Positions 44,163-52,039 of a DNA stretch of 64,000 nt are shown in pieces (position 1 is the stretch's first letter; every line of letters begins with the position of its first letter). The position numbers and the translations under genes were made by a program. The stretch is taken from the NCBI RefSeq assembly GCF_020880695.1, contig NZ_JAJIWO010000002.1:620432-684431 (forward strand), written 5' to 3'. A model generated the notes under the pieces. That model was not told the origin of the DNA. It did no database searches and was given only the letters and a program-made list of their open reading frames with translations. The stretch comes from Mucilaginibacter sp. UR6-11. GTDB lineage: Bacteria > Bacteroidota > Bacteroidia > Sphingobacteriales > Sphingobacteriaceae.

Positions 44163-45452
44163 TTAAGCTCTTACTTTTTCAAATCTTTTATAATAAGCAT
44201 GCTCCAGCGTTTCACGGTGATCGGGGTGGGCAATTTCAATTAAAGCCTTTGCACGTTGTTTAAGGCTTTTGCCAAACAGGTTTACGATACCATATTCTGT
44301 AACTACCCAGTGCACATGGCCGCGGGTTGTTACCACGCCGGCGCCTTCTTTTAAAAATGGCACAATCCGGCTGATGCCTTTATTGGTTTGTGATGGTAAG
44401 GCGATAATTGGTTTACCACCTTCAGATAATGATGCCCCGTGTATAAAATCCATTTGCCCGCCAATGCCCGAATATTGATAGGTGCCTATAGAGTCTGAAC
44501 AGATTTGCCCGGTAAGGTCAATTTCAATAGCGCTGTTAATGGCCGTGGCTTTTGGGTTTTGCCTGATGGTGCCGGTATCGTTCACATAACTGATATCCAT
44601 TACCCGTATGCCCGGATTATCATTTACATAATCATATAATTTACGTGTACCGGTTATAAATGAAGTAACCGAGCGGCCTGTATTTAATTTTTTTTGACTG
44701 TTGTTAATGTTCCCTCTTTCGATAAGCGGAATAATACCATCAGAAAACATCTCCGTATGCAGCCCCAGATTTTTGTGCGTGGTTAAATTACATAAAACCT
44801 GGTCCGGGATGCTGCCGATGCCCAATTGTAAAGTAGCCCCGTCATCAACCAACGAAGCGACATTATACCCTATTTTTTTTACTGCGTCACTAACATCTGT
44901 TGAATAGTCTACCTCCGGTAGTTCAGACATCTGCCATACCATCGCATCAATTTTTTTGATGTGGATGTATCCTTGTCCATGGGTCCGCGGCATTAACGGA
45001 TTAACCTGTGCTATTACATATTTTGCCATTTCAACAGCCGCCCGCGCAATATCAACCGAGGTGCCTAATGAACAAAAGCCATGTGCGTCCGGCGGGGAAA
45101 CCTGGATTAAGGCAACATCAATAGTTAAAATGTTTTGACGAAAAAGCTGGGGTATCTGGCTTAAAAAAATCGGCACATAATCACCGTCTTCACTATTAGC
45201 CACAGACCTTGTTGCTGCAGATACAAAAAGCGAATTAAAGTAAAAAGATTTTCTATGCTCGGGTTTGTCAAAGTTAACATCGCCTAAGGTGGTGATGCTT
45301 ACCAGTTCTACATTATAAAGTTCATGGTACCTTCGTTGCATGGCCTGCACCAGGCATACGGGTGTGGCCGCACTTCCGTGTATAAATACCCTGTTACCTG
45401 GCTGGATGTGTTTTACCGCATCATCGGCACTGCAATAATTAACTTCGATCAT
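44163..45452 (-). CDS. Acetyl-CoA hydrolase/CoA-transferase family protein (4-hydroxybutyrate CoA-transferase-like)
   Basis: The protein has 429 residues. The family's two halves are clear: VFIHGSAATPVCLVQAM at the start, LQLGIGSIPDQVL (~209-220), and the putative catalytic Glu234 in LGLHTEMFSDG. The YSGIGGQMDFIHGASLSEGG and VVTTRGHVHWVVTEYG blocks follow. It moves CoA between short-chain acids and acyl-CoAs, for example acetate and acetyl-CoA. Its start overlaps the stop of the 155-residue gene by 4 bp, and a universal stress protein follows in 10 bp. In a low-oxygen group it could support acetate or butyrate overflow; that role is inference. Confidence 0.9.
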   Translation of the reverse strand: MIEVNYCSADDAVKHIQPGNRVFIHGSAATPVCLVQAMQRRYHELYNVELVSITTLGDVNFDKPEHRKSFYFNSLFVSAATRSVANSEDGDYVPIFLSQIPQLFRQNILTIDVALIQVSPPDAHGFCSLGTSVDIARAAVEMAKYVIAQVNPLMPRTHGQGYIHIKKIDAMVWQMSELPEVDYSTDVSDAVKKIGYNVASLVDDGATLQLGIGSIPDQVLCNLTTHKNLGLHTEMFSDGIIPLIERGNINNSQKKLNTGRSVTSFITGTRKLYDYVNDNPGIRVMDISYVNDTGTIRQNPKATAINSAIEIDLTGQICSDSIGTYQYSGIGGQMDFIHGASLSEGGKPIIALPSQTNKGISRIVPFLKEGAGVVTTRGHVHWVVTEYGIVNLFGKSLKQRAKALIEIAHPDHRETLEHAYYKRFEKVRA

Positions 45453-45916
45453 AACTGAAATTTTAAAGGGAGCGGTTTTTTAAATGACATACTGGTGTAA
45501 TGGGGTTTACGTGTTTTAGTTATCTCCTCAAGAAATAAAAAAAACGAATGCTTAACTGACAGGATCTGGTCGGCAATTGATTTAACTTCTGTGTTTAATG
45601 TGTTGAATTTTTCAAGAATATCCAGACTTATTTCCTTTTCTGAATCATTTACCAGAGTCCCCAGGCATTTTAGGAATCCTGAGATTTTGTTTTTAATAAG
45701 GGGTATTCCTGTTTCCTGCTGCTCAATAATCCTCTTAAAATATATAATCCTGTTTAACTGGGTATTGGCTATATAAATATTGTATTTATTTAGTGTGTTC
45801 TTTAGAAACCTGATCTCGTCCTCTATAAACGTAACATCAGTTTTCAAATGATTGCTTATGATATACATCTCCTGCAATTCGCAATCAAGTTGAGTGTTGT
45901 GTGCCAGTAATTCCAT
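45449..45916 (-). CDS. Uncharacterised helical protein, first gene of the CoA-transferase operon
   Basis: The protein has 155 residues and is almost wholly alpha-helical, without signal or membrane segment. It has heptad-like stretches (VTFIEDEIRFLKNTLNKY and EISLDILEKFNTLNTEVKSI) and a basic C-terminal tail (KKPLPLKFQL). I recognise no family. It overlaps the CoA-transferase start in an ATGA junction, so the two are translationally coupled. An Fnr-like box lies 73 bp upstream. Confidence 0.75.
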   Translation of the reverse strand: MELLAHNTQLDCELQEMYIISNHLKTDVTFIEDEIRFLKNTLNKYNIYIANTQLNRIIYFKRIIEQQETGIPLIKNKISGFLKCLGTLVNDSEKEISLDILEKFNTLNTEVKSIADQILSVKHSFFLFLEEITKTRKPHYTSMSFKKPLPLKFQL

Positions 45917-45935
45917 GTGCTTAATATTGATGTTG

Positions 45936-46000
45936 TAAAACTGAACAATTGGCTGCTGTAATTAAATGACAATGCATCGGAAGAAATATGATCTGCATCA
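45936..46000 (-). promoter_or_regulatory. Fnr-like box before the 45916-43268 operon
   Basis: TGATCTGCATCA (45989-46000) matches TGAT-N4-ATCA. At the standard distance of 51.5 nt the minus strand reads CAGTTTTA (45943-45936), a poor octamer with A and TTT conserved. The box ends 73 bp before the start codon. Confidence 0.55.
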
Positions 46001-46035
46001 TCAAAAGCTACAGAGATTAATTAATTAACCGAAAG

Positions 46036-46078
46036 TGACTTTGGTCAGTTTTTTTTGAAGAACGTGGCCGTAATTTTG
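46036..46078 (+). promoter_or_regulatory. Fnr-like box and perfect -7 octamer before the 46121 gene
   Basis: TGACTTTGGTCA (46036-46047) is centred 29.5 nt before TAATTTTG (46071-46078), a perfect octamer. The implied start lies near 46083, which puts the box at about -41.5. This supports ATG 46121 over the upstream ATG 46055. Confidence 0.6.
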
Positions 46079-46120
46079 ATTTTTAGGATTACGGATATAA
46101 TTAATAAGTACGATTTTTAT

Positions 46121-47908
46121 ATGAGCCATACATTTCACATCCCGGTATTAGGACTAGGTTATTCTGTTGATACACCTTTAAAAGTAGCCCGGTACGGCAT
46201 TTCATCAGCGATATCGGTTGTTGATGACGAACTGGTTGAGCGTATGCGCGAATATCACGCAACGCAAAATGAAGAAGCATACGTTGCCATCCCCAAATCT
46301 GCCGATAATGCGCGGGCAAGACGAATAACCGCCTATTTAAATTTGGTTAACGAGCTTGTTAACCGGCAGTTTAAACAATTAAAAGAAGAACCTTTTTTGC
46401 CGGGCAATGATATTTGCCGGTATTTTGAATTATTGCCGGATTCATCTCAGCTAAAACAAGGATATGAGCTGATGATGGAATACCCCGAGGGTGAACGTAA
46501 AACCATATTTCAGAACATATTGCGCCAACATATGACGTTAGGGGCCATTGATGTTAATATTATGGCCAAGGTGGATAAAATGAATTTTAACGCTGATGGC
46601 GAATACCTGGGAGATGAAAATACAGATGCCCTTGCTGCGCTAAGAGGCTTTGCCGAAAGTGAACTGCAGTCGTCGGTTGTTTTATCAGCGGGGATGAATC
46701 CGCGTTTGTATAGTTACCTGGAAAATTTCGCTGACTTTTTGCCCGACAGCGATGGTAAATTTCGCAAAAAAATAATTTTAAAGGTGAGCGATTTTCGTTC
46801 AGCTTTTATACAGGCAAAGTTTTTGGCTAAAAAAGGGTTGTGGGTATCTGAATTTCGTGTTGAGTCTGGCTTAAATTGCGGCGGCCATGCTTTTGCAACT
46901 GAGGGCTATTTGCTGGGGCCCATACTCGAAGAATTTAAACAAAAGAGGAATGCTATGGCCGATGAGCTTTTTGAACTTTGCAGCACCGCGCTGTTACAAA
47001 AAGATTTAAAGTTGTCAGCGAAACCGGCGCAGCGGATAAGCGCACAGGGGGGCATAGGCACCGCCGGGGAAAATAATTTTATGATGGACTATTATGAGCT
47101 TGATGGCACCGGCTGGGGTAGTCCCTTTTTGTTAGTACCTGAGGTGACCAATGTTGACGAAACGACACTAACTCAATTAACAGCTGCAAATGAACAAGAT
47201 TTTTATCTGAGCGGGGCATCACCATTGGGTATATTGTTTAATAACTTTAAACCCAGTACTGCCGAAGCTCAACGAATAGAACGTTTAGAAAAAGGCAGGC
47301 CCGGTAGCCCGTGCACCAAAAAATATTTATGCACCAATACGGAGTTTACTGAACAACCTATCTGCACTGCATCAAGAGAATATCAAAACTTAAAAATCAA
47401 ACAGATTCAGGCACTGGCCCTTGAGGAGCACGAATATGAAGAGCAATTTAATACGATAACAGAAAAAATTTGTCTTTGTGAAGGTTTGTGCTCGTCAACC
47501 TATATTAAATATAATATTTCTAAACCCAAAGAGAATAAGGCAGTAGCTATTTGCCCGGGCCCTAACCTGGCCTATTTTAAGAGTACCTATTCTCTTGAAG
47601 AAATGGTGATGCATATTTATGGGAAGATTGACCTTTTAAAAAAGGTAAACAGACCCAATATGTTTATTAAGGAATTGGATCTGTATATTGACTATTTGAA
47701 AAAAGATATCCAAACGCATATCAAAGATATCACCGAAAAAAAGAGGAAACATTTAGACAAGTTTAAAATGCAGTTGCACGAAGGTATTGAGTATTATAAG
47801 TCGCTGTTAAATAAACTGCCCCAGCAAACCGCTGGCTATATGGAAGCTTTGCAGGAAGAAATCAGGTTATTTGAAAATAAATTAAACGCCATTATTATAA
47901 GCGGTTAA
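46121..47908 (+). CDS. Uncharacterised protein with FMN TIM-barrel-like elements and Cys clusters
   Basis: The protein has 595 residues, starting at MSHTFHIPVLGLGYSVDTPL. Several blocks recall nitronate monooxygenase/PfaD-type FMN barrels: PVLGLGYSVDTPLKVARYG at the N terminus, RVESGLNCGGHAFATEG (~247-263), AQGGIGTAGEN (~308-318) and GTGWGSPFLLVPEV. After the barrel come Cys398, Cys404, Cys415, Cys451, Cys453, Cys457 and Cys478 in two clusters (CTKKYLC and CLCEGLC), suited to an Fe-S cluster or zinc. The last ~100 residues are a charged coiled coil. No membrane segment is seen. It is a large soluble, probably redox-active protein controlled by an Fnr-like box. The flavin assignment is inference. 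Confidence 0.7.
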   Translation: MSHTFHIPVLGLGYSVDTPLKVARYGISSAISVVDDELVERMREYHATQNEEAYVAIPKSADNARARRITAYLNLVNELVNRQFKQLKEEPFLPGNDICRYFELLPDSSQLKQGYELMMEYPEGERKTIFQNILRQHMTLGAIDVNIMAKVDKMNFNADGEYLGDENTDALAALRGFAESELQSSVVLSAGMNPRLYSYLENFADFLPDSDGKFRKKIILKVSDFRSAFIQAKFLAKKGLWVSEFRVESGLNCGGHAFATEGYLLGPILEEFKQKRNAMADELFELCSTALLQKDLKLSAKPAQRISAQGGIGTAGENNFMMDYYELDGTGWGSPFLLVPEVTNVDETTLTQLTAANEQDFYLSGASPLGILFNNFKPSTAEAQRIERLEKGRPGSPCTKKYLCTNTEFTEQPICTASREYQNLKIKQIQALALEEHEYEEQFNTITEKICLCEGLCSSTYIKYNISKPKENKAVAICPGPNLAYFKSTYSLEEMVMHIYGKIDLLKKVNRPNMFIKELDLYIDYLKKDIQTHIKDITEKKRKHLDKFKMQLHEGIEYYKSLLNKLPQQTAGYMEALQEEIRLFENKLNAIIISG

Positions 47909-47947
47909 TTGTAAAACATTATAGTAAACATTTTAATAATATCTGCG

Positions 47948-47971
47948 TAGGGCCCTTATAAAAGGGCCCTA
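47948..47971. terminator. Bidirectional hairpin between convergent genes 46121 and 47985
   Basis: A perfect 10-bp stem TAGGGCCCTT/AAGGGCCCTA has loop ATAA. It lies 39 bp after one stop and 13 bp after the other. There is no long T-run on either side. Confidence 0.65.
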
Positions 47972-47984
47972 ATGCTTATAGAAT

Positions 47985-48845
47985 TTATTTGTTTGTTTGG
48001 GGGAAAACCAATAGCGGAATAGAAATATGATTGGCTATTTTTTTAGTATGGCTGCCTTTTAACAAAGCATGAAAAAAATTATGCTGGCGGTGAAGCATCG
48101 CCAACACATCTATTTGTCCATGTTCGCATAACCAATCAAGGCCGCCTTCTGTGTCATTGTTGTTGATTATTCTATAATGGATATTGGGGTAATCTGCTTT
48201 ATTTGAAAGATTAAGCAATAAATTATCGAGCCATTTTTGAAAAGATGCCGAGTGATGGGCTTTATTGATCACATGGGTAAGCAAGATCCCGGCGTTAAGC
48301 ATTTTGGCAAAGGCAATTAGTGAATAAATAACTGCCAGGTCATCCTGCGGATGTTTAAAGTCTGTAGCATACGCTATTCTTTTTATGGGTTCGATGCTGG
48401 CCGAAGGGGGTATCAATAATAGCGGTTTGGTTGCCGCATCAATCATTTTATGGCTGTGATTACCCAATAAAAATGTGCTTAGCCCATCATTGCCATGTGT
48501 GCCTGTTACAATCAAATCTACATTATAGCTTTTAACGGCATCATCAACGACACCCGTTACGGTACCTATCTCATTCACTAAACTTATTGTAGGGTGATAA
48601 CCGGCAGGATACTCATTTTCCAGTTCAGTCTTTAGTTTTTTTAACTCATCGGTACTTTCATTAATAATAGATTGGTAATCTTCCATCGGCCAAACAACAA
48701 CACCTGCCTGAGGCACTTCAGCCGGTACAATAAACGCGTTGCATAATATTACGTTAGCTTTTATTTGTTTCGCCAGGCCATACCCATATTTAGCTGCATG
48801 GCTTGCATTTGCCGAAAAGTCTGTGGCGATGAGTATTTTTTTCAT
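47985..48845 (-). CDS. Tandem universal stress protein (two UspA domains)
   Basis: The protein has 286 residues, starting at MKKILIATDFSANASHAAKYG; the longer frame adds 23 residues foreign to the family. Domain 1 (~1-145) contains VDLIVTGTHGNDGLSTFLLG followed by NHSHKMIDAATKPLLLIP, so its ATP-binding G-loop (GTHGNDGLSTFLLGNHS) is fairly complete. Domain 2 (~150-284) contains KRIAYATDFKHPQDDLAVI and KKIANHISIPLLVFP, with a degenerate loop. It is a paralogue of the protein at 43268. An Fnr-like box lies 61 bp upstream. Confidence 0.9.
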   Translation of the reverse strand: MKKILIATDFSANASHAAKYGYGLAKQIKANVILCNAFIVPAEVPQAGVVVWPMEDYQSIINESTDELKKLKTELENEYPAGYHPTISLVNEIGTVTGVVDDAVKSYNVDLIVTGTHGNDGLSTFLLGNHSHKMIDAATKPLLLIPPSASIEPIKRIAYATDFKHPQDDLAVIYSLIAFAKMLNAGILLTHVINKAHHSASFQKWLDNLLLNLSNKADYPNIHYRIINNNDTEGGLDWLCEHGQIDVLAMLHRQHNFFHALLKGSHTKKIANHISIPLLVFPQTNK

Positions 48846-48905
48846 GGTATTGAAAATGACAGTTTTTGTTAAGGTGAAATTGACGACATCGAAAGAATTA
48901 AATAA

Positions 48906-48917
48906 TGATATCAATCA
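48906..48917 (-). promoter_or_regulatory. Fnr-like box before the second universal stress protein gene
   Basis: TGATATCAATCA matches TGAT-N4-ATCA. It begins 61 bp before the start codon. No octamer stands at either of the two standard distances (CAATTTCA at 48882-48875 is the nearest), so this site is less certain in use. Confidence 0.5.
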
Positions 48918-49046
48918 CTTTTTGACATGATCTTGCACATTGATTAGTTCAGCAGCCATCGCTGCTTTGAAAAAGATGAAGTGGTTAACCCCGATTCTAC
49001 GCTTTTTGCATCAAAATCTTATATTTACGCCTCATTCAATTTACTT

Positions 49047-50984
49047 ATGATAAACCGGTTTGATCGTAATCTCCGGCTGGGCTACGGTGTTTCCATATTG
49101 ATCCTGCTTGTGGTAAGCCTGGTATCTTACCTGACCTTGCAGAACCTGCTCGCCAGTAACCGCCTGGTTGAGCATAGCGGGAAGGTTATGCAAAAATTTG
49201 AAAAAGTGCTTTCGGTAATGAAAGATGCGGAGACAGGCCAGCGCGGCTATTTGCTTAGCGGCAATGCCAGCTACCTTGAACCCTATAATGGGGCTTACCA
49301 GCAGGCACTGCAACTTACCGGCGAACTCACCCGGCTAACTGCCGATAATCCGCGACAGCAGCAGAATATTGCCCTTATCGAAAAGGTACTCCGGCAGCGC
49401 CTGGCGATCCTGCAGCAATTGGTGGATAAAAAACAACGCTTCGAAACGATTGTCGCGACCGACCTTGATGCCGGTAAATCAGCCATGGATGCTTTGCGCC
49501 AGGCTATTGCCCGCGCGGAACACGAAGAACAGGAACTGTTGAAAACGCGCACAGCTAAACTTAATCATTATACAACACTGGCACCGGCCCTGATCCTGCT
49601 GGCGGCTTTAGCGGCGATTGGCATTACCCTCTATTCTTATCGGAACGTGACCCGCGATTACCGGGAAAAAGAAAAACTGCGCCGCGAGCTCGAACAAACC
49701 GATGAAGAAACACAAGCCCTTAATGAAGAACTGACCGCCGCCAACGAGGAGGTAACCGCAACCAATGAAGAACTGGCCCGGATCAATGAAACGCTGGAGC
49801 AGCGGGTTGCCGAACGCACCAGAGCACTGCAGGACAGCGAAGAAGAAACACAGGCACTGAATGAGGAACTCATGGCCATCAACGAGGAGATGACCGCGAC
49901 TAACGAAGAGTTACAGGCCGCTAATGAAGAATTGCGCGCGGCTGATGAGCGCAGCGCCAAACTGGCCGCCATCGTAGAGTCGTCTGATGATGCCATTATC
50001 GGTAAAGACCTCAACGGCATCATCACCGCCTGGAATCGCGGGGCCTCGCAGATCTTTGGTTATTCCGAAGGCGAAATGATCGGGCAGTCTATCCTGAAAC
50101 TCATCCCGGAAAACCTGCAGCATGAAGAGCCGGGCATCCTGGCCCGTTTACGACAAGGCGAAAAGATAGACCATTATGAAACCGTCCGCCGCACGCAGGA
50201 TGGCCGGCTGATCAACGTCTCGCTTACCATTTCGCCTATACATGACAAAGAAGGGCGCGTCACCGGCGTCTCCAAGATCGCCCGCGATATCACCGAACAA
50301 AAACAGGATGATCAGCGCAAGAATGATTTTATCGGGATGGCCAGCCATGAGCTTAAAACCCCGCTGACCACTCTCACGGCGATCATCCAGGTGCTGCAGC
50401 AAAAATACAAAGACACCAGTGATGTGTTTTTACCACAGGCGCTTAACAAGGCCAACACACAAACCAGGAAGATGAGTAGTTTGATCACCGGTTTTTTGAA
50501 TATATCACGCCTGGAATCGGGTAAACTGGAGATCAGCAAAACGGAATTTGACCTGGCTGACCTCATTAATGAACAAGTCGATGAGATCAGGCTCACCGTG
50601 GGGTCACATAACTTTTATTTTGATGCGCCGGGGCTTATTCCTGTGCTTGCCGATTATGATAAGATCGGTTCAGTTATTTCCAATCTCTTATCCAATGCTG
50701 TGAAGTATTCACCAAAAGGGAAACAGGTATTTATTAAGGCACAACAGCAAACAGACGAAGTAGTGGTGAGCGTACAGGATGAAGGAATGGGTATCCGCTC
50801 TAAGGATCTGCCGCATATCTTCGATCGTTATTACCGCGCAGGGTCTGAGCACACCAAACATATCTCCGGCTTCGGCGTTGGCTTGTACCTTTGTGCCGAA
50901 ATCATCCACCGGCATGATGGTCGCATCTGGGCCGAAAGCGAAAAAGGCGTAGGCTCAACCTTCTTTTTTACGCTGCCGATATAA
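49047..50984 (+). CDS. Membrane histidine kinase: CHASE3, duplicated coiled coil, PAS, HisKA, HATPase
   Basis: The protein has 645 residues from MINRFDRNLRLGYGVS; an upstream in-frame ATG adds atypical residues. Helix 1 (~12-32), periplasmic CHASE3 (~35-175, with MKDAETGQRGYLLSGN) and helix 2 (~177-197) are followed by a coiled coil (~205-303). The unit EETQALNEEL occurs twice, 48 residues apart, each time followed by variants of ATNEEL. A PAS domain (~305-430), a HisKA domain (MASHELKTPLTT) and a HATPase (NLLSNAVKYS, GFGVGLYL) complete it. There is no adjacent response regulator, so it is an orphan kinase. Its base composition is richer in GC than the genes to its left. Confidence 0.9.
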   Translation: MINRFDRNLRLGYGVSILILLVVSLVSYLTLQNLLASNRLVEHSGKVMQKFEKVLSVMKDAETGQRGYLLSGNASYLEPYNGAYQQALQLTGELTRLTADNPRQQQNIALIEKVLRQRLAILQQLVDKKQRFETIVATDLDAGKSAMDALRQAIARAEHEEQELLKTRTAKLNHYTTLAPALILLAALAAIGITLYSYRNVTRDYREKEKLRRELEQTDEETQALNEELTAANEEVTATNEELARINETLEQRVAERTRALQDSEEETQALNEELMAINEEMTATNEELQAANEELRAADERSAKLAAIVESSDDAIIGKDLNGIITAWNRGASQIFGYSEGEMIGQSILKLIPENLQHEEPGILARLRQGEKIDHYETVRRTQDGRLINVSLTISPIHDKEGRVTGVSKIARDITEQKQDDQRKNDFIGMASHELKTPLTTLTAIIQVLQQKYKDTSDVFLPQALNKANTQTRKMSSLITGFLNISRLESGKLEISKTEFDLADLINEQVDEIRLTVGSHNFYFDAPGLIPVLADYDKIGSVISNLLSNAVKYSPKGKQVFIKAQQQTDEVVVSVQDEGMGIRSKDLPHIFDRYYRAGSEHTKHISGFGVGLYLCAEIIHRHDGRIWAESEKGVGSTFFFTLPI

Positions 50985-51072
50985 GCCAATTAAGCGCCCT
51001 AGTGTTAAATCATTATGGCAGAATGGAAGATCAGTGTCTTTTCAAAGAGGTAGCATCCAGCCTGTTTGGTAA

Positions 51073-51222
51073 TTAATGGTGCTTAAAATACTGAATTTCC
51101 TTTTCGTGTTTTTTTGCCGCCTCCAGCGAATCGAAGGTACCCAGGTTTTTACGTTTCTTTGTTTCGGGATCGACCTTCCGGGAATAAATGCGATATTGTC
51201 CTGATTTTAGTTTTCTGATCAT
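51073..51222 (-). CDS. Small basic protein (49 residues), conserved-looking
   Basis: This short ATG frame reads MIRKLKSGQYRIYSRKVD, then a KKRKNLGTFDSLEAAKKHEK stretch and an IQYFKHH end. The pattern (basic, R-x-Y-S-R-K, N-L-G-T-F, E-A-A-x-x-H-E) resembles small proteins I recall from Proteobacteria and Bacteroidota and the arm-type DNA-binding beta-sheet of integrases. It is codon-like throughout and lies alone between the CHASE3 kinase and the reductase genes. The function is unknown; nucleic-acid binding is a guess from charge and pattern. Confidence 0.7.
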   Translation of the reverse strand: MIRKLKSGQYRIYSRKVDPETKKRKNLGTFDSLEAAKKHEKEIQYFKHH

Positions 51223-51430
51223 AGCCGATTGAATTAAATCTAGACCATTAACAAACCACGACGACGACGGTTTTTGTCTTTAAATGCAAACGATTTAAGG
51301 TTCAATCCTCAGCTCTGCCATTTATGTCCCTGAAAAAGTTCCTGGCGGACTAATCGTAAGCGCAAATATCCCCCTGCTTTTGTCGTTTTTACACCCTGCT
51401 TTCTATTTTAGACTTTACGAATTTTATGGC

Positions 51431-52039
51431 ATGAGAAAATTAATTGTTATTTCCATGATCTCGCTGGACGGGGTCATGCAGGGCCCCGGTGGCCCGGAGG
51501 AAGATACTTCCGGCGGCTTTGAATTTGGCGGCTGGGTTGCGCCTTTTGGCGATGAGGCCTATGACAAGGCCATAAAGGAACAAATGAAGGCAGCCGACTT
51601 ATTGTTGGGCCGCAAAACCTTCGATATCTGGGAGCCCTATTGGCCCGCCCACGCCGACTTTTGGCCGGGCATTAACGAGATGACCAAATATGTGCTGTCC
51701 ACCACCCGTAATCATTCAAACTGGCAAAACGTAGTCTTTATTTCCAGCCTGGATGATATTAAAAAATTGAAAGTCTCAGCGGGTTCGGATATCAGGATTT
51801 GGGGTAGTTCTGAACTGGTTCAGCTATTATTGCAGCACGACCTGGTAGACGAGCTCTGGCTTAAAATACACCCGCTGCTCCTGGGGAAAGGAAAAAAAAT
51901 CTTTGGCGATGATGCTTTTCCAAGGTCATTGACCTTGACAGACAGCACCGTCACGTCAAAAGGGGTGATCATGGCCAATTACCGTCGAAACGGTGAGGTT
52001 AAAACCGGGAGGGCGGGAGCTGATGACAAGGGGCTCTAA
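51431..52039 (+). CDS. RibD C-terminal/dihydrofolate reductase-fold protein
   Basis: The protein has 202 residues from MRKLIVISMISLDGVMQGPG, the usual opening of this family; an upstream ATG adds 17 unrelated residues. It has the DHFR-like fold typical of YyaP/YwjB-type proteins: GGWVAPFGDEAYDKAI, LLLGRKTFDIWEPYWP, the DIRIWGSSELVQLLLQHDLVDEL region (read in two parts) and LLLGKGKKIF. These are presumed NADPH-dependent reductases. Its stop overlaps the convergent SDR gene by 4 bp. Confidence 0.88.
   Translation: MRKLIVISMISLDGVMQGPGGPEEDTSGGFEFGGWVAPFGDEAYDKAIKEQMKAADLLLGRKTFDIWEPYWPAHADFWPGINEMTKYVLSTTRNHSNWQNVVFISSLDDIKKLKVSAGSDIRIWGSSELVQLLLQHDLVDELWLKIHPLLLGKGKKIFGDDAFPRSLTLTDSTVTSKGVIMANYRRNGEVKTGRAGADDKGL

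Noticed and set aside
51299..51320. Sequence resembling the 3' end of a tRNA (GGTTCAATCC, then CTCTGCCA)
   Set aside because: The T-stem does not pair, and no matching 5' part of a tRNA is present upstream. Without a repeat elsewhere in the window it cannot be called an attachment site.
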